This document shows positions 17,632-26,707 of a DNA stretch of 64,000 nt, in pieces. The position numbers and the translations under genes are program-made. Position 1 is the first letter of the stretch; each line of letters opens with the position of its first letter. Source of the DNA: PALSA-188 sp963720075 (GTDB lineage Bacteria; Acidobacteriota; Terriglobia; Terriglobales; Acidobacteriaceae); assembly GCA_963720075.1 (NCBI GenBank), contig CAVREG010000019.1, positions 992,001-1,056,000 of the forward strand, read 5' to 3'. Below the pieces are notes generated by a model, which saw only the letters and a list, made by a program, of their open reading frames with translations, made no database searches and was not told the origin of the DNA.

Positions 17632-18051
17632 ATGATTCGAAGGTATTTAATGTCGGCGTTAGTTGGCGCGTTGGTCCTGTATTTGCCAGCTTGCGGCCAT
17701 GATCAGCAGCTTGTATCCATCGAAGTCCAACCTTCTACAGAGACTTTCGGAGCCGCAAACATCCCGGTCAGCGCGGACGCCGGTGCGACAGTCCAACTAA
17801 GAGCGCTTGGCACTTACATTCATCCGCCAGTGACCAAAGATATTACAAACGAGGTCACCTGGATTTCGAATACGCCGGGGATGGTAACGGTAAATCCCAC
17901 AGGCCTGATCACTGCCACCGGGCAGGCTTGCGGAGATTCTCTAATTTCGGCAACAGTAACCACAAATCACAGCTCTGGGAATCTTAGTTCGTCTGGGGCG
18001 ATTGTTACCGGCTCCATGACCGCTAGTGTCGTATGTTTTACCGGCCCTTGA
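17632..18051 (+). CDS. Lipoprotein with bacterial Ig-like (BIG2) domain
   Basis: A 139-residue lipoprotein. The signal sequence (MIRRYLMSALVGALVLYL) ends in the lipobox LPAC, giving an N-terminal lipidated Cys. The rest contains one BIG2-type fold, recognised from the pattern VTWISNTPGMVTVNPTGLITATG (around residues 80-102). Such domains mediate adhesion or act as spacers; no enzyme motif is present. The atg at 17632 follows AGGAGA with 5-base spacing; an earlier in-frame start at 17608 would spoil the signal peptide. It is convergent with the small gene at 18088. Confidence 0.8.
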   Translation: MIRRYLMSALVGALVLYLPACGHDQQLVSIEVQPSTETFGAANIPVSADAGATVQLRALGTYIHPPVTKDITNEVTWISNTPGMVTVNPTGLITATGQACGDSLISATVTTNHSSGNLSSSGAIVTGSMTASVVCFTGP

Positions 18052-18087
18052 GGAAGATCTCTCAGTCCGGGCGGGATGCCCTGTAAG

Positions 18088-18261
18088 TTAGACGTCGCCC
18101 AATAGATCACTTAACGTTTTTGTGTGCTTCTCTGTTGTCTTCTTTTTCTTCTTCTTGTCTGGAACTACCCTTTCCGTGGGCGGAGCGCCAATTCGCTCTC
18201 GCGCCATTGCCTTTACTTCTTTTATCGCGCTGAATCGGGTCGGTTTTTTCTTCTTGGGCAT
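18088..18261 (-). CDS. Small lysine-rich conserved-looking protein, 57 aa
   Basis: A 57-residue basic protein: MPKKKKPTRFSAIKEVKAMA, then RERIGAPPTERVVP, a run of six lysines, and the ending KTLSDLLGDV. It begins 20 bases downstream of the BNR-protein stop codon, behind a TTAGGTCG ribosome site, and so is probably the last gene of that operon. The order basic head, RxGxPPxxRVVP middle and acidic amphipathic tail suggests a defined family, but I cannot name a function. A nucleic-acid or ribosome-associated role would fit the charge and is only a guess. Confidence 0.6.
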   Translation of the reverse strand: MPKKKKPTRFSAIKEVKAMARERIGAPPTERVVPDKKKKKKTTEKHTKTLSDLLGDV

Positions 18262-18280
18262 CGCGACCTAAGCTCAGCAG

Positions 18281-21200
18281 CTATTCTTCATCCCCGCGAG
18301 GCTCCTCGGGTTGAGGGCTGGATTCGGGATCAATTACCGGTAAGTTTGCAGCACGGAGCTGCTGGTTGAGATCCGTAAGATCTTTCGACTTCAGTTCATT
18401 CCAACGCTTGATCAAGGGTGAAAGATTGCGCTCCGTCTCGCCGGTTGCCTCGACCAACGCTTTCGTTGGCGCTGCGTCAGCTTTATTTACGTCGGCATAA
18501 AGAGTACCGACGTCGGCATTTAACGCCCGGAGAGTTGGTTGCTGTCCAGCATCCGCATCTGGCTTGCCCAGAATCTCCGTCACCTTCTGGTTCAAAGACG
18601 TTAATGAATCAAGAATGGCTCCATTTGCTTGTGGTGAGATCTTCTTGATCTGATCCACGATCGAGCGGGCCTGCATTAGTGCTTGCGAACTCTCGGTCAT
18701 CATCGAACTCAGGCGAGTGGCCAGATTAAATTCCTGCTCAACACCTTCTGGCGTTGTCTTAACTCGGGGATCCATCTTTACGTTGAGCGATGCGGTATAA
18801 GTTTGACCATCGGCGGTGAAGCGGACAGTGTATTGTCCGGGCAAAGCAAGCGGTCCTTGGGGCTTCCGGGGCGTCTCATGTGGCACGGCGGAGATTGGAT
18901 ACTCATGCGTAGCCGCGGTTGGGGAGGAATAATGCAAGTCCCAAACCCAGCGGTGCATTCCTTCGCTCGGAGAAAGAATTTTCGGCGCCCGGAGCCAGTA
19001 AAGCGGAATCAATTGCTTTTCCAGTTCTGCTTGAGTTACATCAGGCTTGTCTTCACTGGAGTAGCGGCGGACAAATTTTCCGTGAGCATCCAGAATTTCC
19101 AGAGATACCGGACCCGAAGATTGTTGTGGTAGGAAGTAATCAATAATTGCGCCCGAGGGTGGATTTTTGCCTGCCGGCTCATCGGGCGGAATGGGAGTGT
19201 CCGTGTTCGTGTCTCGTCGAATTCGGTACGCAGCTTCCGGCTGGAACAAAAAAGGCTTTGCGTTCACATCTGCAAGCTGGCGCAACGGCGTGATGTCGTC
19301 CAATATCCAAAATGAGCGCCCGTGGGTTGCGAGGATGAGGTCGTCGTCGTGGACCAACAGATCTCGCATTGATGTGTGAGGAAGATTCAACTGAAGCGAC
19401 TGCCAATGATCACCGTCATCGAAGGAAACCCAAACAGCAGTTTCGGTTCCGGCAAAGAGCAAGCCTTTACGAACGGAATCTTCGCGCACAGTGTCCACAG
19501 GGGAATCAGCGGGCAGGCCTGCCGTGATTAACTGCCAGCTTTTTCCACCATCATGCGTTCGATAAATATATGGACGAACGTCGTCAATGCGGAAACGATT
19601 GACCGAAACGTAAGCCGAATCGTCATCAAAATATGACGCGGCGATTTGCGTAACCTTGCTCCACGGAGTGAGTTCTGGCGGGGTGATGTTTGCCCAATTC
19701 TTGCCAGCATCGCTTGTCTTCCAGATGAGCCCATCATCGGTCCCGGCCCAAATCGTGTTTTGATTTTGGAACGATGGCGCGACGGCGTAAATCGCGCCGC
19801 GCTGCTTCCCGGCCTTCGGATTCTTCGAAGCAAGGTCGCCGACGCTCGCCGGGATTCCAGGATTCTCGCGCGTGAGATCGGGACTGATGCTTTGCCAGGA
19901 ATGTCCCCCGTCCGTCGTTTTGAAAAGTAAATTGGCGGCATAGTAAAGAACATTCGGATCAACCGGAGAAAACACAAGAGGTTCGGTGCGGTCGGTCCGA
20001 TACTTCTCAGTTTTAAGAGGAATAGGCGTTACGTTTTCAACCTGTCCCGTTGACCAGTGGAACTTCGAAACCTCGTTCCGTCCCGCGCCATACACTATGT
20101 CTCCATCAAGCGGGTCGGGCGCGACGTAGCCGTATTCGATAACGCCAACCGGATGCCAGTCCCGAAAGGTGATTTCTCCGTCGTTGCCCCGGCTGGAAGT
20201 GCAAACCGAACCACTTTCCTGCTGGCCGCCGCAAACACCGTAGGGAAAATCGCTGATTGCCGCAACGTGATAGAACTGCGCCGTGGGCTGATTGAACCAC
20301 GAACTCCATGTCTCTCCGTCGTTGACGCTGACGATGGCGCCCTGATCGCTGACCAGGACGATAATGTTCGGGTAGTTTGGATTGATCCAAATGTTCTGAT
20401 AATCGTCCCCTCCCGGCGCGCCGCGAATGCTTGTCCAAGTCTTGCCACCATCAAGGGATCGCACAGTAACGATGCTGGTGCTGTAAACGATATCCGGATT
20501 CTTCGGATCAACTTTCGGCACCATCAGATCGCCGCCACCGATGCGCATCGCGGGTCTCGGATCGGTAGTTACTCGATACCAATTCTCTCCGGCATCGTCT
20601 GAGCGGTAGAATCCTAAGCCTTTGTCGGTGCCATAGTCTCCATGAGTAGTCGTGGCGACGGCTGCATAGAGACGGCTCGGCTGGCTCGCAGCAATCGTGA
20701 CATTAATTTGGGATAGATCTGCGGGCAGGCCATTTTTTAATGGCTTCCACGTGTTACCGCCGTCGGTGGATTTAAAAAGGCCGCCGCCCGTGCCGTCGAG
20801 TTCATTGTTGTCTTCCCACGGTCCCTCGCGGACTTCCCACAGCGATGCGTACATCACGTCAGGATTGGATGGGTCTATTTCGACATCTGAGCCGCCGGTA
20901 TTTTCGTCTTTGTAGAGAACTTTCTGCCAGGTTTCGCCGCCATCAGTCGAACGAAAAATTCCTCGCTCCTCGTTGGGGCCATAAGGATGACCCAGCACGG
21001 CTGCGAATAAACGTTTGGGATCATGTGGATCGAGGGCAAGAGCGGGAATTTGTTTGCCGTCGCGAAGGCCTAAATGCGTCCACGTCTTACCCGCGTCCGT
21101 GGATTTGTATATCCCATCGCCCACCGAAAGATCAGGACGATGCAGTCCTTCGCCGCTCGCAACATAAACAATATTCGGATCGGAGGGCGCGGCCGCAATC

Positions 21201-21484
21201 GCGCCGATGGATTGCGTGTCTTGTTGATCGAAGATGGGATTCCATGTGCGGCCGAAGTCGTTGGACTTCCAGACCCCTCCGTTAACCGCGCCAACATAAA
21301 AAACGTTTGGCTGAGTGGGAACTCCAGCAACGGCGCGGGTTCGTCCGCCGCGAAATGGCCCAATCATGCGCCATCGCATTCCGCTGTATGTGTTCTCGGG
21401 AACCTGCTGCGCGAAGGCAAGTGTGAGCGAGAAGAAAAGACCGCACGCAATTCCAATTGCTATTAAAAACCGACTTCGCATCAC
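18281..21484 (-). CDS. Large secreted BNR/sortilin-like beta-propeller protein
   Basis: A 1067-residue exported protein (signal peptide about 1-26, ending LAFAQ). Residues about 30-730 contain at least nine Asp-box-like motifs with the pattern S/T-x-D-x-G-x-T/S-W (KSNDFGRTW, KSTDAGKTW, RSTDGGETW, KTTDGGHSW, RTHDGGKSW and others), the signature of BNR / VPS10-sortilin ten-bladed propellers. The C-terminal third (about 760-1060) holds an Ig-like segment and a helical region. Such proteins are often labelled glycosyl hydrolase, but no catalytic residue is identifiable and sialidase activity should not be assumed. Location is periplasmic or extracellular. It begins an operon with the small gene at 18088. 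Confidence 0.85.
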   Translation of the reverse strand: MMRSRFLIAIGIACGLFFSLTLAFAQQVPENTYSGMRWRMIGPFRGGRTRAVAGVPTQPNVFYVGAVNGGVWKSNDFGRTWNPIFDQQDTQSIGAIAAAPSDPNIVYVASGEGLHRPDLSVGDGIYKSTDAGKTWTHLGLRDGKQIPALALDPHDPKRLFAAVLGHPYGPNEERGIFRSTDGGETWQKVLYKDENTGGSDVEIDPSNPDVMYASLWEVREGPWEDNNELDGTGGGLFKSTDGGNTWKPLKNGLPADLSQINVTIAASQPSRLYAAVATTTHGDYGTDKGLGFYRSDDAGENWYRVTTDPRPAMRIGGGDLMVPKVDPKNPDIVYSTSIVTVRSLDGGKTWTSIRGAPGGDDYQNIWINPNYPNIIVLVSDQGAIVSVNDGETWSSWFNQPTAQFYHVAAISDFPYGVCGGQQESGSVCTSSRGNDGEITFRDWHPVGVIEYGYVAPDPLDGDIVYGAGRNEVSKFHWSTGQVENVTPIPLKTEKYRTDRTEPLVFSPVDPNVLYYAANLLFKTTDGGHSWQSISPDLTRENPGIPASVGDLASKNPKAGKQRGAIYAVAPSFQNQNTIWAGTDDGLIWKTSDAGKNWANITPPELTPWSKVTQIAASYFDDDSAYVSVNRFRIDDVRPYIYRTHDGGKSWQLITAGLPADSPVDTVREDSVRKGLLFAGTETAVWVSFDDGDHWQSLQLNLPHTSMRDLLVHDDDLILATHGRSFWILDDITPLRQLADVNAKPFLFQPEAAYRIRRDTNTDTPIPPDEPAGKNPPSGAIIDYFLPQQSSGPVSLEILDAHGKFVRRYSSEDKPDVTQAELEKQLIPLYWLRAPKILSPSEGMHRWVWDLHYSSPTAATHEYPISAVPHETPRKPQGPLALPGQYTVRFTADGQTYTASLNVKMDPRVKTTPEGVEQEFNLATRLSSMMTESSQALMQARSIVDQIKKISPQANGAILDSLTSLNQKVTEILGKPDADAGQQPTLRALNADVGTLYADVNKADAAPTKALVEATGETERNLSPLIKRWNELKSKDLTDLNQQLRAANLPVIDPESSPQPEEPRGDEE

Positions 21485-21553
21485 GCCCAGCCCTCCGCTT
21501 CTTCTAATGCTTTTCTATGTGACACAGAGTGTTCAAATATCCGCGGCCCAGCA

Positions 21554-22906
21554 TTACGCTTTCAAGTGCCTCTCGCTATTGGGCTTCGATCCGCTGAGCG
21601 CGTAAAACAGAATGTACAGATAGCAGACTGTAGCAAGCACAAGAGCATAATGAATTCCCTGCCCCCAAATTACCCCTCCGTACGATTTGGCATTGATCAT
21701 GTCAGCGATTCTTCCAACAATCCACGGAATTGCGGCGCCACCGACAATTGCCATAATCATTATGCCGGAGCCATCTCCTGTAAGCGGACCAAGTTCTGCA
21801 ACGCCCAAAGTGAAGATGCTTGGAAACATGATGGAGTTGAAGAAGCCCACCAGCAGGATAGACCACATCGCGACCGGCCCATTGCTTAAGACAGAAACCG
21901 TCACCAGCAATGCGGCCATGATCGAGCAGAGTGCCAGCACCGGTCCGGTCTTCATCTTTTGCAGGACTGCGGCGCCAATAAAGCGCCCGACCATAGCGCC
22001 ACCCCAGTACAGCGAAATATATTTCGCGGCTGCGCGCAAGGCTTCCTGATATCGCAAAGCAGTATCAGGAAAGTTCGATCTCGAAACCAGATGCCCGATG
22101 TTATCGAGCGCAAGATAGTTGGCGATGGAGCTGCCGATGGCGACTTCCGCGCCGACATACACGAAAATTGCAATTGCACCAAAAAGCAGGTTTGGGTGGC
22201 TCCAGATCGAATCGTTCACCTTCTCGCCGATGTGATGTTGAGCCGATTCGATTTTAGGGAGCTTGAAACTTCCAATCAGGACCGCGAGCAACGCCAGGGC
22301 AATTCCGAGAAAAACATAGGGCTTAATAACCGAGGCTGCCTGCTGCGCCGGATCTTCGGCCATCGCCGAGGTGGCCGCCGTCAAAATGAAGAAGCCGCCG
22401 ATCCATGGAGCGATGGTTGTTCCCAGGGAATTAAAAGCCTGTGTCAGATTCAGCCGGCTTGACGCAGTTTCCGGCTTGCCGAGTACCGTTACATAGGGAT
22501 TCGCCGCAACTTGAAGCAGGGTAATTCCAGCGGCAAGCACAATCAACGCCGTCAAAAACAGTGCGAACGAAGGAACTTTCGCTGCGGGAACGAACAAGAA
22601 AGCGCCGAGACCCATAGTCAAGAGCCCTGTCACCATTGCCTTTTGATATCCAATCCAGTCAATGATCTTCGCCGAGGGTATTGAGAACACGAAATACGAT
22701 GAGAAAAATGCGGTCTGCACCAGCATGCTCACAGCGAGCTTGAGGCTGAAAACATGCTGGAAATGTGGAATCAGCACATCGTTCAAAGACGTGAGAGCGC
22801 CCCACATGAAAAACAGCGTGGTAACGACCGCCAGGGGTCCGGCATAACCTTTCGGAACCTCTTGCTTGACAACTACATTCGACGAGCGTGTAGGGGCTTG
22901 CGCCAT
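21554..22906 (-). CDS. FucP-like MFS sugar:proton symporter
   Basis: A 450-residue major facilitator with about 12 transmembrane segments. The FucP/GluP subfamily is recognised from FFMWGALTSLNDVLIPHFQ (first helix, carrying the Asp/Asn implicated in L-fucose and proton coupling), LLQVAANPYV and SRLNLTQAFNSLGTTIAPWIGG, all characteristic of L-fucose, glucose/galactose and N-acetylglucosamine permeases. It brings a hexose or 6-deoxyhexose across the inner membrane with protons. The start at 22906 follows GAGGTG. An L-rhamnose mutarotase and a sugar-type SDR occur at 57 kb but not beside it. Exact sugar is not determinable. Confidence 0.88.
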   Translation of the reverse strand: MAQAPTRSSNVVVKQEVPKGYAGPLAVVTTLFFMWGALTSLNDVLIPHFQHVFSLKLAVSMLVQTAFFSSYFVFSIPSAKIIDWIGYQKAMVTGLLTMGLGAFLFVPAAKVPSFALFLTALIVLAAGITLLQVAANPYVTVLGKPETASSRLNLTQAFNSLGTTIAPWIGGFFILTAATSAMAEDPAQQAASVIKPYVFLGIALALLAVLIGSFKLPKIESAQHHIGEKVNDSIWSHPNLLFGAIAIFVYVGAEVAIGSSIANYLALDNIGHLVSRSNFPDTALRYQEALRAAAKYISLYWGGAMVGRFIGAAVLQKMKTGPVLALCSIMAALLVTVSVLSNGPVAMWSILLVGFFNSIMFPSIFTLGVAELGPLTGDGSGIMIMAIVGGAAIPWIVGRIADMINAKSYGGVIWGQGIHYALVLATVCYLYILFYALSGSKPNSERHLKA

Positions 22907-23075
22907 GTTTCGTTCACCTCAAAAATGTTGAATTCGCGGATTGCTTCGGGCCGCCGTTGTTATATGAATTTCGATGGCGTTCTATCCATCGGGATGGCGG
23001 CATCGCACATGTTACAGCATCTTCACGGTTCGCAACTGATGGGTTCGTAGAATTGATAGTCGCTACAATAGCTGC

Positions 23076-25004
23076 GTGCATGAATTGTCGTTTTTTATTG
23101 GCAAGGGCGGCGTTGGGAAAACTACCGTGTCGGCGGCCTATGCGATCCGTAATGCTCGGCAGAGCTCTCGCGGGAAGGTCTTACTTTTATCCACGGACCC
23201 GGCACATTCTTTGTCCGACGTTCTGCAATTGCCGCCAAAGGATAAACCCGTAAAAGTTTCGCTTCCTGGACCTGGCACCCTCTATGCCTGGCAGATTGAT
23301 TTCGAAAAACTGTTCGCTGAATTTCTCGCTGAACACAAGCAAAGTATTCTCAAAATTCTTGATGCTGGATCAATTTTCTCCCGGGAAGATATCGAGCCTT
23401 TGCTCGACACAGCGCTTCCGGGCATGGCCGAGGTTTCGGCGCTTTTGGCGATTCACAGGGCGCTCCAATCGGGCAAATATTCGCAAATCGTCGTGGATAC
23501 CGCGCCTTTCGGACACACGCTTCGGCTATTCGGACTGCCGCAACATTTCCTCAATTTTCTGAATTTCCTCGAACTCGCGGCAAGCCGCGATCGCGTATTG
23601 GCTGCGCATTTCGGCGGACGAGCGAGCGAAAGCGGCAGGTTTGTATTCATTGACGAGTGGAGGAAGATCGTCGAAGGCATTTATACAGCTCTTGCCAAAC
23701 GCGCCAAATTGTTTCTGGTTACAACGCCAGAAAAATTCTCGCTGAATGAGTCGTTAAGATGCGCCCAAGAACTTGAGACGTATTCTCCGCCAATACAGAT
23801 TTCTGAGATCGTATTGAACCGTTGCGTTCTCAAGGCTAGCGACTGCGATGTGTGCCGGTCACAGGCCCGCGCTACCAGCGAAGCGCAGAAGTTTCTGAAA
23901 AAGAATTTTCCGGCGCAGCGGGTACACATTGGCGAAGACCCTGGGGCGCCGATTGTGGGTGTCGCGGCGCTGTCGAAGTTCGCTGACCACGTTTTTGGGG
24001 GATCAGAATTAAAGCTGCGGATTCCTAATAAGAAAGTAATCGCTATCCGACTGAAGAAGGTCGAGTGGCCGACCTTGCAGGTGCCGCTTACATTTGTTTT
24101 GGGAAAGGGAGGCGTCGGAAAGACGACCATTTCCGCAGCGCTCGGCTTCAGTACTCGCAAGGGCAAGCAGCATCCGGTTCAAATCTGCTCGGTGGATCCT
24201 GCTCCGTCCTTAGGCGATGTATTTCAAAAAGCAATTGGAGACAAGCCGGTACCGGTTCTGGGAGATTCCAAGTTCCTGGCATCAGAAATGGATTCGGTGG
24301 CTATTTTCACGCGGTGGGTGCGCGAGGTCCGAGCAAATATCGAAGAAGCGACCTTAACGGAAATTTCGGGAATCCACGTTGATCTTTCATTCGAGCGGCA
24401 ACTGCTATCGGAACTTCTGGAAATCGTTCCTCCGGGAGTGGATGAAGTCATGGCAATCTTCCGCGTTCTCGATTTGCTTGGAAACCGATCTCAAAGAGTA
24501 GCGATTGATATGGCTCCCACTGGTCACGCGCTGGAGCTGTTGCGCATGCCGGATAGAATCCTCGCGTGGACGAGACCATTATTGAAAACGCTGGCGGCGC
24601 ACCGTACACTAGCGGCTGCTCGCGACGCGGCGGTTAAGGTAGCTGAACTGGGACAGCGGGTTCGAGAGCTGGCAAGCCTGCTCAAAGACGGCGCGGGGGC
24701 ACACGTTCATGTTGTCCTCTTGCCGGAACTCCTGCCCGATCGTGAAACCGAAAGACTAATTTCCAGTTTGAAAACTCTGACATTGACTCCGAAATCCATA
24801 TTTCTCAACCGGGTTATTTTTGCGAAAGATGTTGGAAGGTGTCAGCGTTGTCGGCGATCAATTCAATCGCAGCAAGAGATGATGGTGGGCCTCAAGAGAA
24901 AATATCGCGGCATTGATGTCTATGCGGTTCGAAACTTTCCCGGAGAAATTGCCGGCAAGGCAGCACTGGCCAAATTTACAGGAGAGCTGTGGCGACTCGC
25001 GTAA
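23076..25004 (+). CDS. Tandem ArsA/Get3-like ATPase at the head of the gas vesicle locus
   Basis: A 642-residue protein made of two ArsA-type P-loop ATPase halves. Half 1 has GKGGVGKTT (9-17), the switch I DPAHSLSD (41-48), switch II DTAPFGHT (141-148) and a CxxC pair CDVC (257-260). Half 2 has GKGGVGKTT (343-351), DPAPSLGD (374-381), DMAPTGHA (478-485) and CQRC (589-592). The CxxC pair and the following EI-x-G...L-x-x-F tail are the zinc site of Get3/TRC40, the ATPase that ferries tail-anchored membrane proteins, whereas arsenite pumps use scattered Cys. No arsB, arsR or arsD is near. Start is GTG at 23076; the end overlaps the GvpL/F gene by 16 bases, so it is translated with the locus. A role in handling hydrophobic gas vesicle proteins is my inference. 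Confidence 0.85.
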   Translation: MHELSFFIGKGGVGKTTVSAAYAIRNARQSSRGKVLLLSTDPAHSLSDVLQLPPKDKPVKVSLPGPGTLYAWQIDFEKLFAEFLAEHKQSILKILDAGSIFSREDIEPLLDTALPGMAEVSALLAIHRALQSGKYSQIVVDTAPFGHTLRLFGLPQHFLNFLNFLELAASRDRVLAAHFGGRASESGRFVFIDEWRKIVEGIYTALAKRAKLFLVTTPEKFSLNESLRCAQELETYSPPIQISEIVLNRCVLKASDCDVCRSQARATSEAQKFLKKNFPAQRVHIGEDPGAPIVGVAALSKFADHVFGGSELKLRIPNKKVIAIRLKKVEWPTLQVPLTFVLGKGGVGKTTISAALGFSTRKGKQHPVQICSVDPAPSLGDVFQKAIGDKPVPVLGDSKFLASEMDSVAIFTRWVREVRANIEEATLTEISGIHVDLSFERQLLSELLEIVPPGVDEVMAIFRVLDLLGNRSQRVAIDMAPTGHALELLRMPDRILAWTRPLLKTLAAHRTLAAARDAAVKVAELGQRVRELASLLKDGAGAHVHVVLLPELLPDRETERLISSLKTLTLTPKSIFLNRVIFAKDVGRCQRCRRSIQSQQEMMVGLKRKYRGIDVYAVRNFPGEIAGKAALAKFTGELWRLA

Positions 25005-25741
25005 ATCCTTCGCAGTCGAAGACGGTAATTTATCTTTACGGCGTTACTGCGAAGCCCGTGAACAGGCTTACTGCCATTGGAGTGGATGGCGAAGCAGCCG
25101 TCGAGCCGATCGTCTGTTCCGGACTGATGTGCTGGATCAGTCATGTGTCTCAAGTGGAATTCGCCGAGAATCTGGCGAAGAACATGGAGAACCTCGACTG
25201 GTTGAGCGAAGCTGGAGTTCGGCACCAACGCGTCGTTTCCGCAATTGCAGAGGTAACCGACGTACTACCGGCGCGCTTTGGAACGGTGTTTTTGGATGCG
25301 TCCACGCTAGAGGCTGACGTTCACAAAAGAAAGAAGCTTCTTCAAGCCGACTTGCGCAAGATCCACGGATGCGATGAATGGGGAGTAAAGATTTTTGCCG
25401 TAGAACAAAAGAGGCAAGTGCAAGTGGAAAAGCCTAAAAGCGGACGAGGTTATCTCGAAACCAAGGCGGCTTTGCTTCGCCGGCCTTCGGCTGGAATCGC
25501 TCCAGAAGATTTGGATGCTTTCTCCACGGCATTGCGCCGCATTTCGGTGGAGATGGCCGACGGGGGCAGAATCAGTGGAGGTCAACGCGGCCTGCAATGG
25601 CAGTCTTCATTCCTGTTGAAGAGGGGTGATAGAAAGAAGTTCGAAACGGCGTTGAAAAAATATTCAGATAAATGGGCAGATTCGGCGAGAATAGAATGCA
25701 CCGGCCCATGGCCACCGTATTCTTTCGTATCGGGCAAGTAA
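24989..25741 (+). CDS. gvpL: Gas vesicle protein GvpL/GvpF family (copy 1)
   Basis: A 250-residue member of the GvpL/GvpF family, accessory proteins of gas vesicle assembly that coat or chaperone GvpA and are minor gas vesicle components. The family signs are the N-terminal YLYGVTAKP, the motif VLPARFGTVFLD (around residue 90), and the C-terminal CTGPWPPYSFV that nearly all members share. It starts with GTG inside the ATPase gene (16-base overlap), behind an AGGAG site, and is followed 21 bases later by a GvpS/M-like gene. L and F names cannot be separated by eye; this copy is one of three in the locus. Confidence 0.92.
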   Translation: MATRVNPSQSKTVIYLYGVTAKPVNRLTAIGVDGEAAVEPIVCSGLMCWISHVSQVEFAENLAKNMENLDWLSEAGVRHQRVVSAIAEVTDVLPARFGTVFLDASTLEADVHKRKKLLQADLRKIHGCDEWGVKIFAVEQKRQVQVEKPKSGRGYLETKAALLRRPSAGIAPEDLDAFSTALRRISVEMADGGRISGGQRGLQWQSSFLLKRGDRKKFETALKKYSDKWADSARIECTGPWPPYSFVSGK

Positions 25742-25762
25742 CGGCAAGACAAGCTCAGAAAA

Positions 25763-25999
25763 ATGTCTTCGACTCCAAATAGCATATTTGTTACGGATAC
25801 CAGTCCCGGAGATGAAACTTCTCTTCTGGACATTCTGGACCACGTGCTGAATGCTGGGGTTGTGATTCGCGGAAACTTGGTGATTTCTCTCGCCGGGGTT
25901 GACCTTGTTTATCTGGGACTCGACGTGATTCTTACTTCCGTCGAGACTGCTCTAAAGCACCTGCAAAATGAGCCTGCGAACCCTAAACTGAAACAATAG
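25763..25999 (+). CDS. Small GvpA-family protein, GvpS/GvpM-like
   Basis: A 78-residue protein with the GvpA fold core at residues about 20-65: LLDILDHVLNAGVVIRGNLV, then ISLAGVDLVYLGLDVILTSVETA. The ISLAGVDLVYLGL run resembles the accessory paralogues GvpM and GvpS rather than GvpA (which has VSLVGIDLI-T-EAR). These minor paralogues are thought to seed assembly at the conical ends. The 19-residue leader is polar. Ribosome site is weak. Flanked by two GvpL/F genes with 21- and 24-base gaps. Confidence 0.85.
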   Translation: MSSTPNSIFVTDTSPGDETSLLDILDHVLNAGVVIRGNLVISLAGVDLVYLGLDVILTSVETALKHLQNEPANPKLKQ

Positions 26000-26023
26000 C
26001 CGCTTTGGACCATCTCCTTCCCT

Positions 26024-26707
26024 ATGCCGTTGCTTGCCTATTGCATTACTGAAACCGCGGCAGTTGCGCCAATTCAGCAGATGGGGGTGAACGATTGCCC
26101 AGTGGAGAGCGTGGAACACGGTGGACTGCGATGTTTTGTTTCCCGGGACCCAAGGACTGCTCAACTCTCAGCCGGATCAATCCGAGATGCAGCCTTAGTA
26201 TTTCATCGGGTGCTTGAAGAAATTTTTCAGCAAGTCGCCATCATTCCTTTTCGCTTCCCCACGGTCCTCTCAAGCGAACCTGCGGTAATAGCGCACATGA
26301 AAGAACATTCGGAAGAATACCGGACGGCTTTGACCCGGCTCCGAGACATGGTTCAAATGGAAATCAGGCTTCAGTTCAAGGATTCAGGATCGCCCCAAAG
26401 ACTTACCCAGGCCTCAACCGCCCAAGGCATCGAGGCGAAGCCATCCGGAACGGAGTATCTTCGAAAGATACAGGCGCGGCATGAGAAGCTTGATGTAGTT
26501 GCCAAGAAATTTCAACAGGCCTGCGCCCGACTGATTAAAGGATGGCGACAAAGGTACTCTAGTGAAGGTATTCGGTGTTTTGTGTTAATCGAGCGCGCTT
26601 CGGTCAAGGAATTCCGCACCGAATTGCAAGGAGTAGAAGTTGGATTCGATCTCGACGCCCGGTTCAGTGGTCCGTGGCCGGCCAGCCAATTTTTCAAAGA
26701 GGAGTGA
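26024..26707 (+). CDS. gvpF: Gas vesicle protein GvpL/GvpF family (copy 2)
   Basis: A 227-residue GvpL/F protein. It has the short N-terminal strand LLAYCITE, the VAIIPFRFPTVLSSE motif (about residues 70-85, the equivalent of PARFGTV in copy 1) and ends FSGPWPASQFFKEE, the family C-terminus. It is shorter than copies 1 and 3. The stop codon overlaps the GvpK start (TGATG), and a strong GAGGAG ribosome site for gvpK lies inside its last codons, so the two are coupled. The symbol F is provisional. Confidence 0.9.
   Translation: MPLLAYCITETAAVAPIQQMGVNDCPVESVEHGGLRCFVSRDPRTAQLSAGSIRDAALVFHRVLEEIFQQVAIIPFRFPTVLSSEPAVIAHMKEHSEEYRTALTRLRDMVQMEIRLQFKDSGSPQRLTQASTAQGIEAKPSGTEYLRKIQARHEKLDVVAKKFQQACARLIKGWRQRYSSEGIRCFVLIERASVKEFRTELQGVEVGFDLDARFSGPWPASQFFKEE

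Noticed and set aside
23076..25004. Arsenite efflux ATPase (ArsA of an ars operon)
   Set aside because: No arsB, arsR or arsD nearby, and CxxC zinc pairs point to the Get3/TRC40 type.
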